DNA of 64,000 bases, taken from Streptomyces hokutonensis (GTDB lineage: Bacteria > Actinomycetota > Actinomycetes > Streptomycetales > Streptomycetaceae). Under the pieces are notes generated by a model. That model saw only the letters and a list, made by a program, of their open reading frames with translations. It was not told the origin of the DNA and did no database searches. Every line of letters starts with the position of its first letter. Positions within the stretch are counted from its first letter, which is position 1. The stretch spans positions 44,948 through 108,947 of the forward strand of contig NZ_BARG01000013.1 in NCBI RefSeq assembly GCF_000376565.1. Reading direction: 5' to 3'. Both the position numbers and the translations under genes were made by a program. Shown piece after piece: positions 56,847-64,000 of this stretch.

Positions 56847-58226
56847 TCAGGCGGGCACCCCCGCCGCGTCGAGGAGCCGGTGCATCTCCTCGGCGGGAAG
56901 CGCGGGATTGCCGGCGACGGAGCCGAGCAGGTCCGGGTCGGCGAGCAGTTCACGGATCCGAGGCAGGGGCAGCCGCGGGTCCCGGGCGGCCGGCCCGCGC
57001 AACCCCCCGTCACGGCTGAGCCGGTCCAGGTCCTCCGGGGTCAGCGCGGGATCACGCAGCGCCAGTCGGCGGTGGTCCTGATCCGGGGCGTCGAGGAAGC
57101 GGGCGGCCATTCCCGCCGACGGGAATCCGGGCCTGGCGATGAGCATCATCACGGCCCGGTGCGTGCCGTGCAGATACAGGTCGAGCAGCAGCTCCGGCGG
57201 CGGCTCGGGATGGAACTCGCACAGCAGCAGCCGTACGGCGAAGTCCTCGTCCCGGGCGAGGAGTTCGACCATGTCCGGTGGCAGGGCCGGGCACACCGCG
57301 GCGCTGCGGCGCAGCCAGGTGTGCGCGGAGGTCGCGCACCGGCGCAGGAGGTCGACGTCCTCGCGGGCGTCCCACACCCAGTTCAGTGGGGACAGGCGGG
57401 CCTCGGGATCCACGGTGTAGTCGATGGCCGCGCGTTCCGCCTCCGTCAGTTCCGGCCGGGCGGAGACGACGAGCCGGATGTGCGGGTCCGGGTCGACGGC
57501 CAACTGCCGTACGAGATCCGGGGGGAGGGAGGGGTTCGCGGCGACCGAGGCCCGGCGCGGCTGGGCCAGCAGGTGCTCGGCGAGCTCGCGGCTCAGCCGC
57601 CCGGTCTCCAGAACCTGGTACAGCAGGTGGGAGCCGACGAGGCTTTCGAGCAGCCACGCCGTCCGGTCCTCGTCCTCGTGGCAGACCTGCATGGCGGCGG
57701 CCCGCCGCACCTCCAGGTCGTCGTCCCGGAGCAGCAACTCGCGTGTGGTGTCCGGCAGTTCCTCCCAGGCGCGGCAGGCCGCCTTGCGAAGGGCGCTGTC
57801 GGGACGGTCCGCCAGGCCGACCAGGATGCGGGCGGGGACGAGGTACGACATGACGGTCTCGCAGCTGATGCGCGAGTCCGGGTGCTTCAGCAGCCGCTCG
57901 TACGCCCAGTCGGGCAGCGGTTCCACCCGGCCCCGGTACGGCGACGGCCCGATGGCGAGGGCGAGCAGGACCTTCGGGTCCGGATCGTCGATGAGCCGGG
58001 CGCGCTGGGCCGGGTCGGCGGCGGCGCTGTCGGCGAAGTCCTGGCGGAGCCTGCGATCGGGGTCCGCCAGGATCGCGTCGACGACCTCCAGGGGCAGGTC
58101 GGCGCGCTGGGTGATGGTCCACCGCACGTCCCGGTGGTCAAGTCTGAGCAGTCGCAGCAGCACACTGCCCGGTGACGCGGGGTTCCAGGACAGCGCTCTG
58201 ACCGCGGCGTCGAGGTGGTCGTCCAT
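56847..58226 (-). CDS. Leucine-rich-repeat-variant (LRV) protein
   Basis: 459 residues made of repeated units like LAVDPDPHIRLVVSARPEL and LLRDDDLEVRRAAAMQ, the LRV/HEAT-like helical repeat pattern. Such proteins are scaffolds that bind other proteins or nucleic acids. ATG 58226 with GGGGGAA upstream. It lies 20 bp after pmt on the same strand and could share its message. Function unknown. Confidence 0.85.
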   Translation of the reverse strand: MDDHLDAAVRALSWNPASPGSVLLRLLRLDHRDVRWTITQRADLPLEVVDAILADPDRRLRQDFADSAAADPAQRARLIDDPDPKVLLALAIGPSPYRGRVEPLPDWAYERLLKHPDSRISCETVMSYLVPARILVGLADRPDSALRKAACRAWEELPDTTRELLLRDDDLEVRRAAAMQVCHEDEDRTAWLLESLVGSHLLYQVLETGRLSRELAEHLLAQPRRASVAANPSLPPDLVRQLAVDPDPHIRLVVSARPELTEAERAAIDYTVDPEARLSPLNWVWDAREDVDLLRRCATSAHTWLRRSAAVCPALPPDMVELLARDEDFAVRLLLCEFHPEPPPELLLDLYLHGTHRAVMMLIARPGFPSAGMAARFLDAPDQDHRRLALRDPALTPEDLDRLSRDGGLRGPAARDPRLPLPRIRELLADPDLLGSVAGNPALPAEEMHRLLDAAGVPA

Positions 58227-58246
58227 GTCGTTTCCCCCGGCCCCGC

Positions 58247-59989
58247 CTACACCCACGTATCCAGCCACATCCGAGACCGCCACTGATCAATAGGAATCGA
58301 CGTCCCCGTATAAAGCGGCCAGAAGTAGATGAAGTTCCAAGTGATCAGCAGGACCAACACCCCCGCGCCGACCGCCCCCGTGACCCGCCGCGTGTCGCTG
58401 GAACCCGGTGGGCCGATGATCGCGCCGATCAGCATCGCGACCGCCAGGCACAGGAACGGCAGGAAGACGATCGAGTAGAAGAAGAAGATCGTGCGGTCCT
58501 GGTAGAGGAACCAGGGGAGGTAGCCGGCCGCGACGCCGCAGGCGATCGCGCCAGCGCGCCAGTCGCGGCGGAAGGCCCAGCGCCACAGGACGTAGAGGAT
58601 CGCGAAGCAGGCGGCCCACCAGAGCATCGGGGTGCCGATGGCCAGGACCTCGCGGGCGCACTTGTCGCCCGCGTTCACCGGGCAGCCGTCCGCGCCGGGG
58701 GACGGGGACTCGTAGAAGTACGAGACCGGGCGGCCGTCGACCAGCCAGCTCCAGGGGTTGGACATGTACGTGTGCGGCGAGTGCAGGCCGACGTTGAACT
58801 CGTAGACCTCGTGCTCGTAGTGCCACAGGCTGCGCAGCCAGTCCGGCAGGACGTGGCTCCAGGTGCCGCCCTTGCCGTCGGTCGCGGCCCAGTTGCGGAA
58901 GTAGCCGCCGGAGCCGTTGGCGGGGGAGAGGATCCAGCCGATCCAGGAGGTGAGGTAGACCGCGATGGCGACCGGGATCGTCGCTACGAAGCCCAGGCCC
59001 AGGTCGTGCTTCAGGACCGCCACGTACGCGTTGCGGGCGCCCGCGACCTTGCGGGAGCCGACGTCCCACATCAGCATCATCACGAAGAACGCGGCCGTGA
59101 TGTAGAGGCCGTTCCACTTGGTGCCGATCGCGAGGCCGAGCAGCAGGCCCGCTGTCCAGCGCCAGGGGCGCCAGCCGAAGGAGAGGGTGTCGGCGGTGTG
59201 CGCGTCGGGGCGGACGCGGCCGTAGGCGTCGGCCGGTAGCGCCGCCGCGAGTTTCTCCCTCGCCCTGTCGCGGTCGATCAGCAGGCAGCCGAACGCGGCC
59301 ACCACGAAGAACATCAGCACACCGTCGAGCAGCGAGGTGCGGGCCATCACGAAGGCCAGGCCGTCCAGCGACATCAGGACGCCCGCGACACAGCCCAGGA
59401 AGGTGGAGCGGAAGAGGCGGCGGCCGATGCGGCACAGCATCAGCACGGTCAGCGTGCCGAGCAGCGCCGTCATGAAGCGCCAGCCGAAGGGGTTGAAGCC
59501 GAAGATCAGCTCGCCGATGCCGATGACGTACTTGCCGACCGGCGGATGTACGACGTAGGCCGCGTCCGTGGGGATCGAGACGTGCCCGCCGGTCTTCAGG
59601 ATCAGGTCGTTGGCGTTCTTGTCCCAGTTGACCTCGAAGCCGCGGTGGACCAGCGCCCACGCGTCCTTGGCGTAGTACGTCTCGTCGAATATCACCGCCT
59701 TCGGACTGCCCAGGTGGTAGAAGCGCATCACGCCGGCCATCAGCGTGACCAGCAGCGGGCCGCCCCAGCCCGACCAGCGGGTGAGGCGGTCGACGAGCCC
59801 CGGCGAGAAGCCGAGCGCCGCCCACAGCCGGGGGCTGGGCTCCGCGTACGGCGGCGACAGCCGGTCGCGTACGTCGCTTCTGGGCCCCGCCGTGTAGCCG
59901 AAACGGCGCAGCCGCTGTTGCCACGACGGCCGCTGCTCTTGAGGGGCCTGGCCCTGCCGGGTGTCCGTGGAGGACGCGGTACTGGTCAC
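58247..59989 (-). CDS. pmt: Protein O-mannosyltransferase
   Basis: 580 residues, GT39 family, about ten membrane helices. It transfers mannose from polyprenyl-phosphate-mannose to secreted proteins. The catalytic loop is VIFDETYYAKDAWAL with the Asp-Glu pair; HPPVGKYVIGIGELIFG and LHSPHTYMSNPWSWL also match the family. In S. coelicolor the same gene is required for phage phiC31 infection and for normal antibiotic resistance. Divergent from rsmI, 95 bp between starts. Confidence 0.94.
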   Translation of the reverse strand: MTSTASSTDTRQGQAPQEQRPSWQQRLRRFGYTAGPRSDVRDRLSPPYAEPSPRLWAALGFSPGLVDRLTRWSGWGGPLLVTLMAGVMRFYHLGSPKAVIFDETYYAKDAWALVHRGFEVNWDKNANDLILKTGGHVSIPTDAAYVVHPPVGKYVIGIGELIFGFNPFGWRFMTALLGTLTVLMLCRIGRRLFRSTFLGCVAGVLMSLDGLAFVMARTSLLDGVLMFFVVAAFGCLLIDRDRAREKLAAALPADAYGRVRPDAHTADTLSFGWRPWRWTAGLLLGLAIGTKWNGLYITAAFFVMMLMWDVGSRKVAGARNAYVAVLKHDLGLGFVATIPVAIAVYLTSWIGWILSPANGSGGYFRNWAATDGKGGTWSHVLPDWLRSLWHYEHEVYEFNVGLHSPHTYMSNPWSWLVDGRPVSYFYESPSPGADGCPVNAGDKCAREVLAIGTPMLWWAACFAILYVLWRWAFRRDWRAGAIACGVAAGYLPWFLYQDRTIFFFYSIVFLPFLCLAVAMLIGAIIGPPGSSDTRRVTGAVGAGVLVLLITWNFIYFWPLYTGTSIPIDQWRSRMWLDTWV

Positions 59990-60084
59990 CGCGCCATCGT
60001 AGGGAACAGCGCTGTGTGAGTCCCGTGCATGGGCGGTCTCGGTCCGGATGCGTCCGGATCTGTCGGCCCTGCGAGGATGGGAAC

Positions 60085-60936
60085 GTGACTGGAACCCTTG
60101 TTTTGGCGGGCACCCCCATCGGCGACATTCAGGACGCCCCTCCCCGGCTCGCGGCGGAGCTGGCCGGGGCCGACGTGGTCGCCGCCGAGGACACCCGGCG
60201 GCTGCGTCGGCTGACCCAGGCGCTCGGCGTGCAGCCCAAGGGGCGGGTCGTGTCGTACTTCGAGGGCAACGAGTCCGCGCGGACCCCCGAGCTGGTCGAG
60301 GCGCTGGTGGGCGGCGCGCGCGTGCTGCTGGTGACCGACGCGGGGATGCCGTCCGTGTCCGACCCGGGGTACCGGCTGGTCGCCGCCGCCGTGGAGAAGG
60401 ACATCAAGGTGACCGCCGTACCGGGGCCGTCGGCCGTGCTCACCGCGCTCGCGCTGTCGGGGCTGCCGGTGGACCGGTTCTGCTTCGAGGGGTTCCTGCC
60501 GCGGAAGGCGGGCGAGCGGCTGTCGCGGCTGCGCGAGGTGGCCGGTGAGCGGCGCACCCTCGTCTACTTCGAGGCACCGCACCGGCTCGACGACACCCTC
60601 GCCGCGATGGCGGAGGTGTTCGGCGCCGAGCGGCGGGCCGCCGTCTGCCGGGAGTTGACCAAGACGTACGAGGAGATCAAGCGCGGCCCGGTCGGCGAGC
60701 TGGCCGAGTGGGCGGCGGAAGGCGTGCGCGGCGAGATCACCGTCGTGGTGGAGGGGGCGCCGGAGCAGGCCGAGGAGCTCGGTGCGGAGGAGCTGGTGCG
60801 GCGGGTGCGGGTGCGCGAGGAGGCGGGGGAGCGGCGTAAGGAGGCGATCGCCGCGGTCGCGGTCGAAGCGGGCGTTCCCAAGCGCGAGGTGTTCGATGCG
60901 GTGGTGGCCGCCAAGACCGCGCAAAAGCCGCTCTGA
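60085..60936 (+). CDS. rsmI: 16S rRNA (cytidine1402-2'-O)-methyltransferase
   Basis: 283 residues, SAM-dependent tetrapyrrole-methylase fold. Motifs: LVLAGTPIGDIQDAPPRLAAEL, VVAAEDTRRLRRL, LVTDAGMPSVSDPGYRL, VPGPSAVLTALALSGL, FEGFLPRK and the RELTKTYEEIKRG segment. GTG at 60085 with GAGGATGG upstream. Confidence 0.94.
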   Translation: MTGTLVLAGTPIGDIQDAPPRLAAELAGADVVAAEDTRRLRRLTQALGVQPKGRVVSYFEGNESARTPELVEALVGGARVLLVTDAGMPSVSDPGYRLVAAAVEKDIKVTAVPGPSAVLTALALSGLPVDRFCFEGFLPRKAGERLSRLREVAGERRTLVYFEAPHRLDDTLAAMAEVFGAERRAAVCRELTKTYEEIKRGPVGELAEWAAEGVRGEITVVVEGAPEQAEELGAEELVRRVRVREEAGERRKEAIAAVAVEAGVPKREVFDAVVAAKTAQKPL

Positions 60937-61041
60937 GCTGCGAAGACGGCCCCTCTGAGCAGGGCGCTCCTCCCATGAGCACGCGCCCCATGGCGGAGCA
61001 AAGCAGTGTCGCGAAATGCAAAGCCAGGACCGGCTGGCCGG

Positions 61042-61071
61042 GGCGATTTGACAAGAAGAGTCCAAATCGCC
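61042..61071. promoter_or_regulatory. Palindrome upstream of the zinc-ribbon gene
   Basis: GGCGATTTG and CAAATCGCC flank 12 bases. A TTGACA hexamer (61048-61053) lies inside. It is about 150 bp upstream of the zinc-ribbon gene, in the only non-coding gap here; it may be an operator or a hairpin in the leader. Confidence 0.4.
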
Positions 61072-61218
61072 TCCAACAGACGACAGGTCTGGTGCGTTCG
61101 CCCTCCCCGAGGCGTCCACTGGAGTGAGGGACGCACCCGTCCCTCGCCTCCATCGGGATTCCGGGGGGAATCCCCTCGCAGGGGGCGCTTGTCCAGCGGA
61201 AAGCAAGCAGGAGCTGGC

Positions 61219-61641
61219 ATGAGTGAGATCGCAGGGCAGACCGGCCTCCGGGGCGCTGCCACCGCCGTGGTGAACGAGTCGTACTCCTTCGCCTGCATGC
61301 GGTGCGGGCACGGCTGGGAGCAGGCATACGAGATAGAGCACCACGTCGACACCGACGGCCACCAGTTCGTGATGTACGTGGCGGACGGCCAGGTCGTGCC
61401 GTCGCCCCTGAGCCGCCCCGCGTGCCACAACTGCGACGGGCATGTCGTGCGCATCATGCGGGCGGGCCAGGTGTCGTCGGTACGGGACGCGGCGCAGCGG
61501 CAGTACCAGGCGCCGAGGCCCCGAGCGGCGGCGGCAGCGGCGGAGGAGACGGACGACTCGGTGACTCCGCTGCCGGAGCCCAGGGAACACCACTGGCACC
61601 TGTCGGACCTTCTGCACCCGTTCCACCGCAAGGCGAGCTGA
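61219..61641 (+). CDS. Zinc-ribbon-like hypothetical protein
   Basis: 140 residues. CMRCGHGWEQ and ACHNCDGHVVR form a two-knuckle zinc site around a beta-rich middle. The C-terminal part is alanine-rich and ends with a histidine-rich HHWHLSDLLHPFHRKAS. ATG at 61219 with AGGAG upstream. It is conserved in this position in Streptomyces as far as I recall. Function unknown. Confidence 0.75.
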   Translation: MSEIAGQTGLRGAATAVVNESYSFACMRCGHGWEQAYEIEHHVDTDGHQFVMYVADGQVVPSPLSRPACHNCDGHVVRIMRAGQVSSVRDAAQRQYQAPRPRAAAAAAEETDDSVTPLPEPREHHWHLSDLLHPFHRKAS

Positions 61642-61688
61642 CCGCCTCCGGCGACCGGGCGGGCATGCCCCTTTCGTAGGATCGGGGC

Positions 61689-62567
61689 ATGCCTGCCCCC
61701 AGCGACAAGAACACGGCGCCTCCGCTCCCGGAACCCCTCCGGGTGCCCGTCGCCGACTCCCACACCCACCTCGACATGCAGTCCGGCACGGTGGAGGAGG
61801 CGCTCGCCAAGGCGGCCTCGGTCGGTGTCACGACGCTCGTGCAGGTCGGCTGCGACGTGAAGGGCTCCCGCTGGGCCGCCGAGACGGCCGCCCGCCACGA
61901 CGCGATCCACGCGACGGTCGCCCTCCACCCGAACGAGGCCCCGCGCATCGTGCACGGCGACCCCGACGGCTGGTCGAGGCAGGGGGCCAGGGTCCCCGGT
62001 GGCGATGCGGCCCTCGAAGATGCCCTCGCGGAGATCGACCGGCTGGCCGGACTCCCGCACGTCAAGGGCGTCGGCGAGACCGGCCTCGACTACTTCCGCA
62101 CCGGCCCCGAGGGCAAGGCGGCGCAGGAACTCTCCTTCCGCGCCCACATCGAGATCGCCAAGCGGCACGGCAAGGCCCTGGTCATCCACGACCGTGACGC
62201 CCACGCCGACGTCCTGAGCGTCCTCAAGGAGGAGGGCGCCCCCGAGCGGACCGTCTTCCACTGCTACTCCGGCGACGCCGAGATGGCCGAACTCTGCGCC
62301 AGCGCCGGGTACTTCATGTCGTTCGCCGGCACCGTCACCTTCAAGAACGCCCAGAACCTGCGGGACGCGCTGGCCGTGGCGCCCCTGGAGCTCGTCCTGG
62401 TGGAAACGGACGCCCCCTTCCTGACCCCGGCCCCCTACCGCGGACGGCCGAACGCGCCCTATCTCGTCCCGGTCACGGTCCGCGCGATGGCCTCCGTCCG
62501 GGGCATCGACGAGGACGCCCTGTCGACGGCCCTCGCGGCCAACACGGCCCGCGCCTTTGGCTACTGA
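61689..62567 (+). CDS. TatD family metal-dependent hydrolase
   Basis: 292 residues, amidohydrolase TIM-barrel. Metal ligands visible: DSHTHLDM, GVGETGLDYFR, ALVIHDRDAHADVL, VFHCYSGD and ETDAPFL. Members are 3'-5' DNA exonucleases or deacylases acting in the cytosol. It precedes rpfB by about 120 bp. Confidence 0.93.
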   Translation: MPAPSDKNTAPPLPEPLRVPVADSHTHLDMQSGTVEEALAKAASVGVTTLVQVGCDVKGSRWAAETAARHDAIHATVALHPNEAPRIVHGDPDGWSRQGARVPGGDAALEDALAEIDRLAGLPHVKGVGETGLDYFRTGPEGKAAQELSFRAHIEIAKRHGKALVIHDRDAHADVLSVLKEEGAPERTVFHCYSGDAEMAELCASAGYFMSFAGTVTFKNAQNLRDALAVAPLELVLVETDAPFLTPAPYRGRPNAPYLVPVTVRAMASVRGIDEDALSTALAANTARAFGY

Positions 62568-62688
62568 GGCGTCAGGGACCCTTTCGAACACAACCCTGAG
62601 TAGCCGCGTCGCTTTGGAGAGTGACGGTCGCTCCGCTAGGTTCTGTTGGCCCGATCCGGACCCTTCTGGCCTTCTGGAGCGTGTCGGC

Positions 62689-63987
62689 GTGAGCAACTAC
62701 GAGACCTACGAGACGTATGACCGCGGTGTGCGCGCCGATGTGTACACCGACGAGTACACCGACGCGACCCAGGTGTACGAGGACACGTACCGCCCCGCCT
62801 ACGAGGCGCCGGAACCCGTGTTCCCGCGCCAGGCGGCGACCGTCGCGCCGGGCCGCGCGGACCGCAGACGAAGAGCCGACCGTACGGCCGCCACAGGATC
62901 CACCATGCGGCGGCTGGTCCCGCAGGCGCTGGTCGTCGCCTTCCTCGCCGGCGGCACCACCGCGTTCGTCGCCAAGGACAAGGCGATCGAGCTGAGCGTC
63001 GACGGCCGGCCGCGCACGCTGCACACCTTCGCCGACGACGTCACCGAACTCCTCGCCCAGCAGGGCGTCGAGGTCGGCGAGCACGACGTGGTGGCCCCCG
63101 GCCGGGACGCGGACCTCGCCAGCGGCGACGAGGTCGCGGTCCGCTACGGCCGCCCCGTGCGGCTCACCATCGACGGGCACCGGCGCGAGGTGTGGACCAC
63201 GGCCCGGACGGTCGACGGCGCCCTCGAACAACTCGGCGTCCGCGCGGAGGGCGCGTACCTCTCGACCTCCCGCTCCCAGCCCATCGGCCGCGCCGGACTC
63301 GCCCTCGACGTGCGCACCGAACGCACCGTCACGATCATGGCCGACGGCCGCGCCCGCACGATCCGCACCAACGCGGCGACGGTCGGCGAGGTGGTCCGGG
63401 AGGCCGGCATCGGCCTGCACGGCGAGGACACCACCTCGGTCCCGCCCGAGAGCTTCCCGCGCGACGGCCAGACGATCACGGTCCTGCGGATCACCGGCAC
63501 CCGCGAGGTCCGCGAGGAGCCGATCCCCTTCCGGGTGGAACGCACCGACGACCCCACCCTCTTCAAGGGCACGGAGGTCGTCGAACGCGCCGGCCGCCCG
63601 GGCCTGCGCCGCGCCACCTACGCCCTCCGCACGGTCAACGGCGTCAAGGAGAAGCCCCGCCGCATCGACGAGGAACTGGTCCAGGAACCCCGCCCCCAGC
63701 TGGTGAGGGTCGGCACCAAACCCATGCCCACCTCGGTACAGGGCGCCGACCAGCTCAACTGGCACGGCCTCGCCACCTGCGAGTCCGGCGGCCGCCCCGG
63801 AGCGGTGGACCCCTCCGGCACCTACGGCGGCCTCTACCAGTTCGACACCCACACCTGGCACAGCCTGGGAGGGTCCGGCCGACCCCAGGATGCGAGCGCG
63901 GAGGAGCAGACGTTCCGGGCGAAGAAGCTGTACGTGCGGCGGGGGTCGAGCCCATGGCCCCACTGCGGGACCCGTCTACACGGGTGA
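62689..63987 (+). CDS. rpfB: Resuscitation-promoting factor, RpfB type
   Basis: 432 residues: a 65-residue tyrosine/glutamate-rich cytosolic start, one helix (about 74-92), three DUF348 ubiquitin-like domains (ELSVDGRPRTLHTFADDV, LTIDGHRREVWTTARTV, VTIMADGRARTIRTNAATV), a G5 domain (IPFRVERTDDPTLFKGTEVVERAG), and a lysozyme-like catalytic end with catalytic Glu in LATCESGG, then YGGLYQFDTHTWHSLGG and SPWPHCG. It cleaves peptidoglycan during spore germination. GTG at 62689 with TGGAG upstream. Confidence 0.94.
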   Translation: MSNYETYETYDRGVRADVYTDEYTDATQVYEDTYRPAYEAPEPVFPRQAATVAPGRADRRRRADRTAATGSTMRRLVPQALVVAFLAGGTTAFVAKDKAIELSVDGRPRTLHTFADDVTELLAQQGVEVGEHDVVAPGRDADLASGDEVAVRYGRPVRLTIDGHRREVWTTARTVDGALEQLGVRAEGAYLSTSRSQPIGRAGLALDVRTERTVTIMADGRARTIRTNAATVGEVVREAGIGLHGEDTTSVPPESFPRDGQTITVLRITGTREVREEPIPFRVERTDDPTLFKGTEVVERAGRPGLRRATYALRTVNGVKEKPRRIDEELVQEPRPQLVRVGTKPMPTSVQGADQLNWHGLATCESGGRPGAVDPSGTYGGLYQFDTHTWHSLGGSGRPQDASAEEQTFRAKKLYVRRGSSPWPHCGTRLHG

Positions 63988-64000
63988 GGTGTGCGCCCTG

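Noticed and set aside
62568..62688. ydaO-type riboswitch upstream of rpfB
   Set aside because: The gap is only about 120 bp and I see no long conserved stem structure as found before rpfA.

Overview
The window is high-GC actinobacterial chromosome, almost certainly Streptomyces. It shows the usual GTG/TTG starts, ATGA and GTGA gene overlaps, rare TTA codons and Streptomyces-only families (SsgA-like protein, SepX, WhiJ/BldB-type HTH-DUF397 pair, AbaA-like ATPase). Gene order at 47-64 kb (nickel/cobalt ECF transporter, ssgE, two penicillin-binding proteins, pmt, rsmI, tatD, rpfB) matches what I remember of the S. coelicolor SCO3150-SCO3161 neighbourhood.

1-7.8 kb is a core block. It holds the end of a penicillin acylase family gene, 5-formyltetrahydrofolate cyclo-ligase, then galU, a gephyrin/MoeA-like gene, moaC, mog, a RimJ-type acetyltransferase and sepX. 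The galU-moeA-rimJ-sepX core is the arrangement in which the MoeA-like protein (Glp) partners the SepX/GlpR membrane protein in cell division.

7.9-18.96 kb is an 11.0-kb integrative and conjugative element (AICE, pSAM2-like) in tRNA-Ala(CGC). It is bounded by a 44-bp perfect direct repeat and has paired GTACAGCA motifs just inside both ends. It carries int, xis, a RepSA-type initiator, a small DNA methyltransferase, small spread proteins, DUF2637 and FtsK-type transfer proteins, a SCO3933-family protein, and a GntR repressor with three palindromic operators. A gene-poor 1.2-kb segment holds a 50-bp perfect inverted repeat and a perfect 14-bp parS site. It is followed by a gene encoding nearly four copies of a 27-residue repeat.

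19-47 kb is chromosomal. It contains a GNAT enzyme, exoA, and a MerR regulator divergent from a Baeyer-Villiger monooxygenase/hydrolase/SDR operon. Next come a tricorn protease divergent from a TetR-MMPL pair, SMI1/KNR4 and isochorismatase genes, and a 1-kb intergenic segment with two roughly 270-bp inverted arms. Then follow YbaK-EamA, an ABC exporter with a large YncE/phosphoesterase protein, RidA, a metallophosphoesterase, a serine hydrolase, ohr/ohrR, and a CbiMNQO-type transporter with a Nur-box-like sequence upstream.

47-58 kb has ssgE, two tandem penicillin-binding proteins and an accessory island. The island holds a DUF397/HTH pair, a small protein plus HATPase, two small membrane proteins and a 907-residue TIR-NB-ARC-TPR protein with a TTA codon. 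It is bracketed by an intact and a decayed copy of the 5' end and leader of the second penicillin-binding protein gene. 58-64 kb returns to core genes: pmt, rsmI, a zinc-ribbon protein, tatD and rpfB. The strongest candidates for something undescribed are the element-borne parS with the tandem-repeat gene, and the bracketed TIR-NLR island. Assignments are by eye; no searches were run.
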